Below the pieces are notes generated by a model. That model saw only the letters and a program-made list of their open reading frames with translations, searched no databases and was not told the DNA's origin. Shown piece by piece: positions 44,596 to 52,291 of a stretch of 64,000 nt of DNA. The DNA lies in NCBI GenBank assembly GCA_958296295.1, contig OY282460.1:3038001-3102000 (forward strand). Direction: 5' to 3'. Both the position numbers and the translations under genes were made by a program. Within the stretch, counting starts at the first letter, position 1; the number at the start of each line of letters is the position of its first letter. Source of the stretch: an uncultured Pseudomonadales bacterium (GTDB taxonomy: Bacteria; Pseudomonadota; Gammaproteobacteria; Pseudomonadales; Azotimanducaceae).

Positions 44596-44916
44596 ATGAA
44601 GCCGCATCCGCCCTCCGTGCAGCGTGTGCTTCGGGCCCTTGGCCGCGACATCCGCATCGCCCGCAAGAAACGCCGCATGCCGGTGGCGGATTTCGCCGTG
44701 CGCATGGGCGTTTCGCAAGGCACGCTGGCGCGGCTGGAGAGGGGCGAAGCCGGCGTCTCGCTCGGCGCTTTCGCCATGGCGCTCTTGGCGCTCGGCGAGT
44801 TGCATCGACTGGAGGAACTGGTGGACGTCTCCAAGGACGATACCGGCTTGATGTTGGACATCGCCAGCCTGCCGCAGCGCATCCGCAACCCCAAACCGCC
44901 GCCATCGCCACCATGA
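44596..44916 (+). CDS. hipB: HipB-like XRE-family antitoxin/regulator
   Basis: A 106-residue helix-turn-helix protein; the DNA-binding part is LGRDIRIARKKRRMPVADFA and VRMGVSQGTLARLERGE (about 15-52), with a proline-rich end. It should repress its own operon and hold the HipA kinase inactive. The stop overlaps the hipA start by four bases (ATGA). No Shine-Dalgarno precedes the ATG, in line with the leaderless promoter described just upstream. Confidence 0.85.
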   Translation: MKPHPPSVQRVLRALGRDIRIARKKRRMPVADFAVRMGVSQGTLARLERGEAGVSLGAFAMALLALGELHRLEELVDVSKDDTGLMLDIASLPQRIRNPKPPPSPP

Positions 44917-46166
44917 GCAAAACGACGCGACGAGTGCGTGTCGCGCACGGCGAAGATCTGGAACCCGTGGGCGAGATCCTGTTCGAATCCGACGGCCGTC
45001 GCGAGATGAGCCGGTTTCGCTACGCGACTTCGTGGCTGGAGAATCCGGCGCGCTTCGCCATCGCGCCGGCGCTGGCGCTCTCCGAGACGCCGCACCACCG
45101 TTCCGGGGCAGGGTCAGACCGCCGTTCGGCATTGCCCGGCCCTGTGCGCGACAGTGCGCCGGACTCCTGGGGCCGCGGCTTGATCCGCAAGGCGCGCGGT
45201 GGCGGATTGACGGAACTCGACTACTTGTTGGCCGCCGATGACGCCACGCGCCAAGGGGCCTTGCGATACTTGGACCACTCCGGCCACCCGTTGGCGCGGA
45301 GCCGTCCAGCCGTGCCAAGGCTCCGAAACCTCGCCGATTTGCGGGCTTTGGCGCAGAAATCGGATGCCGAACAGGAGTTGACGCCCGAGGAGCGCGATTT
45401 GCTCGTCGGCAACGCCAGCTCTTTGGGCGGCGCGCGCCCGAAAGCCAGCGTCCGTGACCGCGAAGGCCATCTGGCGATTGCCAAGTTCACCACGGAACGG
45501 GATTCCCTCCCCATCGAGCGTGTTGAGGTGGCCACGTTGGCGCTGGCTCGGGATGTCGGCTTGAACCCCGCGGCCGCGCGATTGGAGCTCGCCGGAACCG
45601 ATCGGCCCGTGGCGCTCATACGCCGCTTCGACCGGCGTGGCGACGAGCGCGTCGGCTATCTGTCCGCCCAGTCTTTCCTGGACGCGGAAAGCGGCACCGG
45701 CGCCTTCTACACGGACATCGCCGACGCGCTGCGCGCCCACGGGGCGAATCCAAGAGCGCAACTGGAAGAGCTGTTTCGCCGCATCCTGTTCACGATTCTC
45801 GTCAGCAACAACGACGACCACCTCAAGAACCACGGCCTGCTGCATGTCGGCGGCGGCAGATGGGCGCTTTCGCCAGCGTTCGACATCAACCCGCAACCGC
45901 GCCGCCAGCGTCTTCTGGAAACCGGCATCAGCGAGCTAAGCGGCAATGCGGCCTCGGTGGAAGCGGCATTGGAGGCCGCGCCGTTCTTCGACATCGACCG
46001 AGCAGCGGCGGCGAAGATGCTCGCCGACATGACCGCCACCATAGACCGCCGCTGGCGCGAACACTGCCGCAACGCCGGCCTGACGGCGCAGGAGACCGCG
46101 GACTACCGGCCGGCGTTCGACCACGAAGAACACCGTTATGCGCGACGTTTGCCGATGCCCGGCTGA
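44913..46166 (+). CDS. hipA: HipA-family serine/threonine kinase toxin
   Basis: A 417-residue HipA-type kinase. In E. coli HipA phosphorylates glutamyl-tRNA synthetase and gives antibiotic tolerance; targets of other members differ. The N-terminal HipA_N part is followed by the glycine-rich SSLGGARPKASVRDREGHLA, the lysine in IAKF, the catalytic VSNNDDHLKNHGLL and the metal-binding SPAFDINP. All key residues look intact, so the kinase should be active. Coupled to hipB by ATGA. Confidence 0.9.
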   Translation: MSKTTRRVRVAHGEDLEPVGEILFESDGRREMSRFRYATSWLENPARFAIAPALALSETPHHRSGAGSDRRSALPGPVRDSAPDSWGRGLIRKARGGGLTELDYLLAADDATRQGALRYLDHSGHPLARSRPAVPRLRNLADLRALAQKSDAEQELTPEERDLLVGNASSLGGARPKASVRDREGHLAIAKFTTERDSLPIERVEVATLALARDVGLNPAAARLELAGTDRPVALIRRFDRRGDERVGYLSAQSFLDAESGTGAFYTDIADALRAHGANPRAQLEELFRRILFTILVSNNDDHLKNHGLLHVGGGRWALSPAFDINPQPRRQRLLETGISELSGNAASVEAALEAAPFFDIDRAAAAKMLADMTATIDRRWREHCRNAGLTAQETADYRPAFDHEEHRYARRLPMPG

Positions 46167-46240
46167 ACGCCGGCCCTCTTGAGCACCCGAAGCCGTTAGG
46201 TCGAGCGCCGTAGCCAAGTGGGCGGAGGCATCCCCGTACC

Positions 46241-46522
46241 TCACAGCCGATCTCTACGATCCTTGGCCAACGCTTCCGAGAGATTCATCGGCAGCGCCAG
46301 CGGCGGTTTGTCCAGTATTGCCGCAGCGCTTCCCTCGCCCGGCCGTAGTAGCCCTTTGGCGATCAAACGCTTCCGGCCCCCTTCGTCGTCGTTCGCCGCG
46401 GGGGGCACCAATCTGGCGACCGGCTTACCTCGATCAAGAACCTGCACCTCGCCGCCGCGACGCACCACGCGCAGATAGCGGGAAAGATTCGCCTTCAGGT
46501 CGGATATGGATGCGACAGTCAT
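46241..46522 (-). CDS. Phd/YefM-type antitoxin, no partner seen
   Basis: A 93-residue protein with the Phd opening TVASISDLKANLSRYLRVVR then RGGEVQVLDRGKPVARLVPP, and an end (PPLALPMNLSEALAKDRRDR) that would bind a PIN toxin. No toxin gene follows it: the next 74 bases run into hipA on the other strand. The near-palindrome GACCAATATGGTC lies across the start region and may be its operator. It is probably an orphaned half of a vapBC pair. Confidence 0.75.
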   Translation of the reverse strand: MTVASISDLKANLSRYLRVVRRGGEVQVLDRGKPVARLVPPAANDDEGGRKRLIAKGLLRPGEGSAAAILDKPPLALPMNLSEALAKDRRDRL

Positions 46523-46595
46523 TGTGACCAATATGGTCTCCAATTGGGGACTAGGCAAGTCTCAAACCACAGCACAGCCGCGCTGCAACGGCCCG

Positions 46596-47756
46596 CTACC
46601 CGAGACCAAGCTCGCCGCGCCAAAGGCGAGCCACGAATTCGTCCGCTGAGAGAATGTCGATGCCGTCCTCGGTGCGTCGGGGCCGAGGTTCCAAACACAC
46701 CAGCACGCGATGGCGGACTTCGGCGTGGTCACTCACGATGCTGCGCAGCCCTTTCAGATGGCGATTGGTGATTCGAGCTGCCGCTTTGGCCTCCACCGCC
46801 ACGCGCCCGTCGCCGAGCACGAAATCCACTTCCGTGCCGCCGGCCAATCGCCAGTAAGCGAGATCGTCTTCCAACCCGCCGTATGCGACGCATGTCGAAA
46901 GTTCGTGGAACACCCAGTTCTCGAACGCCTTGCCGTAGGCCTCGGCCCCCGGCGCCAAAACGCCACGTCGCGCCAGTCGGTTCACGATACCGACATCCGC
47001 GAAGTAGAACTTTGGCGCGTGGATGACGCGCCGCTTTGCGCGTTTGCGATAGGCCGGCAGCCAGCGGCCAAGCAGCGTGTCTTCCAGGATCTCGAAGTAC
47101 GCCCGCGAAGTGCGGCTGGAAACCGCGCAATCCGACGCGATGTTGGAGAAGTTCACCATCTCGCCATCGCACAGCGCCGCAGCTTGGAGAAAGCCGGCGA
47201 ACGCTGGCAGATTGCGCACCAAGCCCTCCGCGGCAACCTCTTCCTTCAGATAGTTGGCGATGTAGGCTTCCAGACGTCGCGCGGGATTGCCGGCTTCGAA
47301 CATCCGTGGCAGGTAGCCGTGGTTCAGCAGGCGGGTCAAATCGAAGCTGTTGCCAAGCTCGGCCGCGGTTAGCCCGCGCAACTGGAGCCGTAGCGCCCGC
47401 CCGCCGAGCAGGTTCGCGCCACCACGCCGCACCTTGCGGGCGCTGGACCCGCACAGGGCGAAGTGCAGGCCGCGGTTCTCGATCAGCCAGTGCGCCTCGT
47501 CGAGCAGGGCTGGAACCTTCTGGATCTCGTCGATCACCACTTGCCCGTTCGCGGGCCGGCCCGCGGCTTCGATTTCTTCCCGCAGCCGCTCCGGATTGGT
47601 CATGTAGCGACGGAACTCGTCCGCCTTGAGCAGGTCGATCCAACGCGCATTCGGGTAGCGCTGCCGCAGAAGCGTGGTTTTGCCGGTCTGACGCGGCCCC
47701 CACAGGAAGAACGTCTCTTCCCCCGGCGACGGCAAGGGCAGGTTTCTCTTGAACAT
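46596..47756 (-). CDS. AAA+ ATPase with DUF4143 domain (second copy of the family)
   Basis: A 386-residue relative of the ATPase at 21471-22613. Walker A LWGPRQTGKTT (about 18-28), VVIDEIQKVPALLDEAHWL (Walker B), and LCGSSARKVRRGGANLLGGR are present; the DUF4143 end carries GGTEVDFVLGDGRVAVEAKA with the D...E-x-K pattern. The start at 47756 was chosen over the longer frame because MFKRNLPLPSPGEETFF is a normal opening, and a 16-bp palindrome lies directly upstream. Function unknown; it stands alone near the CRISPR locus. Confidence 0.83.
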   Translation of the reverse strand: MFKRNLPLPSPGEETFFLWGPRQTGKTTLLRQRYPNARWIDLLKADEFRRYMTNPERLREEIEAAGRPANGQVVIDEIQKVPALLDEAHWLIENRGLHFALCGSSARKVRRGGANLLGGRALRLQLRGLTAAELGNSFDLTRLLNHGYLPRMFEAGNPARRLEAYIANYLKEEVAAEGLVRNLPAFAGFLQAAALCDGEMVNFSNIASDCAVSSRTSRAYFEILEDTLLGRWLPAYRKRAKRRVIHAPKFYFADVGIVNRLARRGVLAPGAEAYGKAFENWVFHELSTCVAYGGLEDDLAYWRLAGGTEVDFVLGDGRVAVEAKAAARITNRHLKGLRSIVSDHAEVRHRVLVCLEPRPRRTEDGIDILSADEFVARLWRGELGLG

Positions 47757-47764
47757 CAACTTCA

Positions 47765-47780
47765 GATTATCATGATAATC
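47765..47780. promoter_or_regulatory. 16-bp perfect palindrome, candidate operator
   Basis: GATTATCATGATAATC is a perfect palindrome 9-24 bases upstream of the DUF4143 ATPase start, in an AT-rich patch where its ribosome site or promoter should be. It is well placed to be a repressor site controlling that gene. Confidence 0.5.
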
Positions 47781-47862
47781 CGAAGTTCTATCTCCGAATA
47801 TCACATACCGGGCGGAAGCTCTGGCCAACTCCGCGGGTCGTCCGATTGCCCGTTGCGTACCG

Positions 47863-49461
47863 CTACAACACCCAAACCACCACCTTGCCGCCGTCACGCC
47901 GATGCTCGCGCCGAGTTTCGTCTCCGGAGGGTCCCGCTCTTTCGGCGCGGTGGTCGATCACCACCAAATGCCCTTCTTGGGCGTGGCACTTCTCCATGTA
48001 GCCGAGGGTTTGTTCAACCCCCCGCTCGATGATGCTCTCCACACTCTTGCGAGCCGAGTCGCGCAGCACCTTGCACTCCACTACGAACCGCTCCCACAAG
48101 TCCGACGGTTGCCCCTCGGCCCGCGGCCACAGCACCAAGAGATCGGTACGGCCGCGGCCCAGGCCGTATTCCCGCTCGATGCGCCCGCCACCGTTCACCA
48201 CCCGTTGCAGGTAGGCCTGCAAAATCAACTGCGGCGCCGCCTCGCGGTAGTCCTCGAAGCGGGCGAGCCAATGACCGGCGTGTTCGCTGTAGAACACCCG
48301 GAACGCCCGCAGCAGCTTATCCATGTTCAGCCGGCCCGAGCCGTCCACATGCCAAGCCGTTTCTTCGTGGAGACTGTCCTGCAGCACATAGCCCAGCTCC
48401 CGCGGCACCACCTCTTGGTAGATCGGATTCGCCAAGCGCGGTGGCGGGTCGGCTGCCAGCAGGCCGAGGTCGCGCGCATAATCCAGGTCGTGCGCGTTGT
48501 GAGCCGCCTCGCCACCCGCCAGCAGCGGCACCACCACCCGCCGCACTCGCTCCTCCTCCAGCTTGTGCGCCAGCTGATCAAGATGCGTCCGTCGCGACAG
48601 AATCAGCTCTTCCCGCGCCGCGTGGATGTCGTCCGCCGTCACTGGCCGCGAGCGGGCTGTATCGCTCTCGTTGCACGCTTCGGCGCACAGCGCATTCACC
48701 AGCCACGGTTGGCCTTGCGTCTGCTCCCACACCGTGTCCACCGCGCCATCGGAGAACTGCTGCCCGGTTTCCTCCGTGTGCTGCTCCAGCAGCGTCCGCG
48801 TTTCCTGCTTGGTGAAATCGCCCAAACGCACCGACTTCGCGGCCACGTTGAACGGGCTGCCGCCGGCCACGATCTCGCCGGCGGTCGAGCGAATGCGGTA
48901 GTCGCGAATGTCGCGCACGCCACAGAGCACCACGCTATGCGGAAACGCCGCCGGGCGCTGCTCGTAGCCGGCGCGCAACTGGCGCAGCACCGAGAGCAGC
49001 GTATCGCCCACCAACGCGTCGATCTCGTCCACCAGCAACACCAGCGGCGTCGGACTGGCCATGCACCAGTCCGCGAGCAGTTTGCCTAGCGCATCGTCCG
49101 GCCCGGAGGTCTCGAGAATCTCGAGCCAGTGCTCTTCCGGGTAGGTGTCTCCGAGCAGCCGCGCCCGCAGCGCCAGCCGGCTGAGAATGGCGCGCACCCC
49201 TCGCGCCACATCGTCCCGGGCCACTTGGGCCACCTCCACGTTCACGCTCACGCAACGAAAGTCCCCAGCCGCGCCACCGTTCAGGTGGTCGCGCAGGGCG
49301 ATGAGCGCCGACGTCTTGCCGGTTTGCCGCGGGGCGTGCAGCACGAAATAACGTCCGCGGCGAATCCGCGGCAGCACCTCTTGCAGGGCCCCCCGGCCGA
49401 GCGGTGGGATGGCGTAGTGGGCCGCCACATCCATCGGCCCTTCAGTGTTGAAGAAGCGCAT
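47863..49461 (-). CDS. AAA ATPase fused to a PD-(D/E)XK nuclease-like domain
   Basis: A 532-residue protein. N-terminal ATPase: YFVLHAPRQTGKTSALIAL (Walker A, about 43-60) and PLVLLVDEIDALVGDT (Walker B, about 140-155). The C-terminal ~110 residues carry GLGRGRTDLLVLWP and later WERFVVECKVLRDSA, the spaced D and E-x-K of a PD-(D/E)XK nuclease, then QTLGYMEKCHAQEGHLVVID. This AAA-plus-nuclease family is common in multiple copies in some genomes and its function is unknown; mobile or defensive roles are possible. The start MRFFNTEGPMDVA is the family opening. The DNA at its start codon resembles the oldest CRISPR spacer beside it. Confidence 0.8.
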   Translation of the reverse strand: MRFFNTEGPMDVAAHYAIPPLGRGALQEVLPRIRRGRYFVLHAPRQTGKTSALIALRDHLNGGAAGDFRCVSVNVEVAQVARDDVARGVRAILSRLALRARLLGDTYPEEHWLEILETSGPDDALGKLLADWCMASPTPLVLLVDEIDALVGDTLLSVLRQLRAGYEQRPAAFPHSVVLCGVRDIRDYRIRSTAGEIVAGGSPFNVAAKSVRLGDFTKQETRTLLEQHTEETGQQFSDGAVDTVWEQTQGQPWLVNALCAEACNESDTARSRPVTADDIHAAREELILSRRTHLDQLAHKLEEERVRRVVVPLLAGGEAAHNAHDLDYARDLGLLAADPPPRLANPIYQEVVPRELGYVLQDSLHEETAWHVDGSGRLNMDKLLRAFRVFYSEHAGHWLARFEDYREAAPQLILQAYLQRVVNGGGRIEREYGLGRGRTDLLVLWPRAEGQPSDLWERFVVECKVLRDSARKSVESIIERGVEQTLGYMEKCHAQEGHLVVIDHRAERAGPSGDETRREHRRDGGKVVVWVL

Positions 49462-49487
49462 TGCTTGATTATGCACTGGCGGCAAGG
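49457..49487 (+). other. Protospacer-like sequence matching spacer 1, with AAG PAM
   Basis: Read on the plus strand this 31-base stretch matches the crRNA-sense sequence of the leader-distal spacer (49605-49636 reversed) at 27 of 32 positions, including 18 identical bases in a row (49465-49482). AAG stands directly 5' of it (49454-49456), the canonical type I-E PAM. A one-base deletion at spacer position 6 and a mismatch at 9 break the seed. It covers the start codon region of the AAA-nuclease gene. Confidence 0.7.
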
Positions 49488-49576
49488 GGGACACGGGACG
49501 AGTGGCGCGGGCGAGCAGAATGACATCGTGCCGACTGGATGCGTCGTCCAGGCGGGCGGTCTCGGGGCGAAGCCCG

Positions 49577-50275
49577 GGGCTATCCCCGCGAATGCGGGGA
49601 AACCCCAACCCGCCAGTGCATAATCAACCATATGCGCGGTCTATCCCCGCGAACGCGGGGAAACCCGCATCAAGGCGTCAAAGTCGTCGTGTGGTCGTGG
49701 TCTATCCCCGCGAACGCGGGGAAACCAGAGAGACGATGACACGATACGGATACGTCCCGGGTCTATCCCCGCGAACGCGGGGAAACCGGGCGAGGATCAG
49801 TGGATTGCCCTCCTGTCGGGGGTCTATCCCCGCGAACGCGGGGAAACCATCCGCGCCGAGATCGAGGCGGAGATCGAGGCGGGTCTATCCCCGCGAACGC
49901 GGGGAAACCATGCACTATTTCAGACGCACGCTGCGCGGGCGGGGTCTATCCCCGCGAACGCGGGGAAACCCGGCAGCAAGGGGGCCGGGTTGGCGTGGGC
50001 CAGGGTCTATCCCCGCGAACGCGGGGAAACCGGCGAAGGCCCCGTGAGCATCCGCCCGAACATGGGTCTATCCCCGCGAACGCGGGGAAACCGGCGAAGG
50101 CCCCGTGAGCATCCGCCCGAACATGGGTCTATCCCCGCGAACGCGGGGAAACCCGATCGACCGCGATCGTGTCCTCCCAATCCTCGGGTCTATCCCCGCG
50201 AACGCGGGGAAACCAGCATGTCCACGCCCAGCGCCTCGAACGTGGTGGGTCTATCCCCGCGAACGCGGGGAAACC
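49577..50275 (-). CRISPR. Type I-E CRISPR array, 12 repeats and 11 spacers
   Basis: Repeats of 28 conserved bases (29 counting a partly conserved last base) recur with a strict 61-base period, at 49577, 49638, 49699, 49760, 49821, 49882, 49943, 50004, 50065, 50126, 50187 and 50248. On the minus strand each begins GGTTTCCCCGCG and ends CGCGGGGATAGACC, matching E. coli I-E repeats, so crRNAs are read from the minus strand, away from cas2. The leftmost repeat (49577) has two changes, as expected for the leader-distal end. Spacers 50032-50064 and 50093-50125 are identical, a unit duplication. Spacer 49849-49881 holds an internal 12-base tandem repeat. The spacer nearest the left end resembles sequence beside the array. 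Confidence 0.98.
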
Positions 50276-50335
50276 TCTAGGGTATAACGCCCTGATCTTA
50301 CGTCGTTGTTAAAGAACCGGGTGGGAGTGACGCGG
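50276..50335 (-). promoter_or_regulatory. CRISPR leader region
   Basis: The AT-richer 60 bases between the cas2 stop and the first repeat. On the minus strand it contains GGTTCTTTAACAACGACG and ends GTTATACCCTAGA next to the repeat. Position beside cas2 and the intact repeat end mark it as the leader where new spacers enter. The array promoter may extend into the cas2 3' end, because the region is short. Confidence 0.7.
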
Positions 50336-50629
50336 CTATCGTCTCTTCACGAGCAATACACCGTCGGCATCTACGATTTCCTTAGGAGGCTCACCAAGGG
50401 TCTCGATCCTAAGATTGCCCACCGCTTGGACATCGCGCCAAACCATCACGATTGAACCCGTACGAAGGGTCATCCACCAATCCGCTAACACGTCCCAGAC
50501 CCGCACCCTCACACCAGCCGAAAGGTCTGGAGACACATACACTCCAGGCGCCACCTCTAGCATCACCGACGTTAGGAACCCACGGTAGCGATCCTCCACA
50601 TTCCGAGTCACAACCATGGCCATCGGCAT
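50336..50629 (-). CDS. cas2: CRISPR-associated endoribonuclease/integration subunit Cas2e
   Basis: A 97-residue Cas2 of the I-E type, the structural partner of Cas1 in spacer integration. MAMVVTRNVEDRYRGFLTSV, MLEVAPGVYVSPDLSAGVRV and WDVLADWW align by eye with E. coli Cas2 (MLVVVTENVPPRLRG ... LLEVRAGVYV). It follows the cas1 frame end by two bases. It appears intact, but without a working Cas1 it should not support adaptation. Confidence 0.93.
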   Translation of the reverse strand: MPMAMVVTRNVEDRYRGFLTSVMLEVAPGVYVSPDLSAGVRVRVWDVLADWWMTLRTGSIVMVWRDVQAVGNLRIETLGEPPKEIVDADGVLLVKRR

Positions 50630-50631
50630 GG

Positions 50632-51514
50632 CTACTCTTCCTCTGTCTGCTTCTCAAACAAGGATCTTATGCGTTCGATCATGGCCGGGATGACTTGCTC
50701 ACGAGCCAGCGTGTGGCCTGTCAGGCGCCGGGTTACACGCTCTATGTCCAAGTCCCTCTCGCTCACTTCCTTCGTAGCCCGAAATGCGCACGGTATGGTC
50801 ACGCTGGTGCGGTAGAGGTCCGCGATATCGAGCACGAAAGACTGTCCAGGGTCCTCGTGGATGAACCCTAGCTGTGGAATTGTCGCAGTCGCTGCCACAG
50901 CGATGGCCGCCCCCCGCTTCAACGGCGCTCGATGCATGATTGAGGGCCTGATTCGGAAGATCCGCGGCATGCGGCCGCGCTCGGTCATAGCGGCGCTTTC
51001 GCCAAGTGACACCGTAGCGTCGGGCCAATAGCCGGTAGCTCTCCTTCATCCGGGCACCTTCGATACCGCGCAGAACCTCTATGGTTCTGTGCGGCAGGAC
51101 CTTGCCCAAGCGCCACGCGAACATCCGGCGAGCAACGTCCAACCTCGTTACGTCGTTGGCCCACAGCCGGGTTTGCTGCCGCGCCAGGCCTGAACGGTCC
51201 GCTATCAAAGGTGGTGCGGTATACAACCGCACGCCATCCTCTCCCACCGCCGCCATCGCCGTTCGCGCATGAGCGAGAAGGCGAAGGGCATCGTGGCTGA
51301 CAGTGGAACCCGGCCCAAGCAGGATCATCGAGATGCCCTGCAGCGGGATGGCGTAGTCGCCAACTGAGAGGGCATCCGCGTTCGTAGACGATTGTTGCAG
51401 AAACGCGAGAGTGCCATCCCGAGCGGTCAACGCCCCACGGGCCAAGTAGAGCAGCCCGGCGCGGTCCTTGTGTGGAACTCTGGCGCTGTCGAGGCCAAGC
51501 CGCCCTTTCAGCAT
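50632..51514 (-). pseudogene. cas1: Cas1e integrase gene with a frameshift
   Basis: Cas1 joins new spacers to the array. The N-terminal part (from 51514) is intact, including the first metal ligand in VLRGIEGARMKESYRLLARR. It then leaves frame after NQALNHASSAVEAG. The remaining part with the other ligands, LGFIHEDPGQSFVLDIADLY, continues in another frame to the stop at 50632. The switch lies at a run of six G (plus-strand C6, 50910-50915). Removing one base restores a 293-residue Cas1e whose spacing between NQAL and GFIH (24 residues) equals that of E. coli Cas1. As it stands the first frame yields a 271-residue product with a foreign tail and without the catalytic His and Asp residues. Confidence 0.9.
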
Positions 51515-51517
51515 GAC

Positions 51518-52291
51518 TTAGCGCGTCAAAGGTGATCTGTTTGCCGGACGCAGCAGCAACATGCCGTACCCATACGCACGATGTCTGCCCGCGCCGCGGG
51601 CAAGCAAGCCTGCAAACCTGTCCGCATCCGCGATAATCAAATCGCCGTGAATCGTAGCGTCTGGCCCCTCGGGGCCCTGGCCGGACCGGGCAACTCGGAC
51701 CCGACGGAACCGCACGAGGCGACTGTGCTCTCGCACTAAGACTGCTGCCGGCGCGAGCTGCTCGGCGAGCCAGTCTAGGTATGTGGATTCGCGTTTCTCG
51801 GCACCTGCGTTCGCATCAGTCACTTCAGGCGAGTGGCGCAACGCATCGACGAGAAAGGCATCGACTTCTGCGCCTTGGCCGAACCGGCCACGCGAGCTCG
51901 TGATCTCGGTCCGCAGGCGGCGAACCGGGCGAACGCGAACATCGAACCCAAGCTGTTGCCCCTCGTGCCAGTTGGAAGGCATGGGTTTGCTCTCGATCTG
52001 CTGTGGCCTAAGCACAGCTAGGTGGTCCGGCAGTGCATGGACCGCCGTTGCAGAGCGCAGGGTTTCGGCGTCAGCTAGTGAGTAGGCGTAGAGGTTGCCC
52101 ACGGTCCTCCGGCTGGCGACAAGCAATCGAAACGCCTTGAACACACCCGGACCGAGCGCTTCGGTGACCAAATGGTGGAGTGCGCGGCCCTCGTCGAAGG
52201 TCGTGTGATGTCCTCTGCGTCGAACCCAGCCGCGTACATCGGCCCAACGAGCGAGCTTACTTGTGTCTATCGGTACGCGAATTAGATTCAT
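51518..52291 (-). CDS. cas6e: Cas6e, CRISPR pre-crRNA endoribonuclease
   Basis: The 257-residue CasE homologue that cuts the array transcript at each repeat hairpin and stays on the crRNA 3' end within Cascade. The N-terminal RAMP fold contains the likely catalytic histidine in RRRGHHTTFDEGRALHHLV, and the C-terminal glycine-rich loop reads RGAGRHRAYGYGMLLL. It overlaps the cas5 stop (ATGA) and is followed three bases later by cas1. Confidence 0.92.
   Translation of the reverse strand: MNLIRVPIDTSKLARWADVRGWVRRRGHHTTFDEGRALHHLVTEALGPGVFKAFRLLVASRRTVGNLYAYSLADAETLRSATAVHALPDHLAVLRPQQIESKPMPSNWHEGQQLGFDVRVRPVRRLRTEITSSRGRFGQGAEVDAFLVDALRHSPEVTDANAGAEKRESTYLDWLAEQLAPAAVLVREHSRLVRFRRVRVARSGQGPEGPDATIHGDLIIADADRFAGLLARGAGRHRAYGYGMLLLRPANRSPLTR

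Noticed and set aside
38743..44916. A 2057-codon open frame on the plus strand across aceF, aceE and lpxC
   Set aside because: It is antisense to three well-identified genes; its translation is Arg/His/Val-rich filler. Only its last 106 codons (hipB) are real. High GC makes stop codons rare in such frames.
49502..50287. Open frames through the array giving repeated SIPANAGKP and GLSPRTRGN peptides
   Set aside because: These are translations of the CRISPR repeats, a known annotation artefact.
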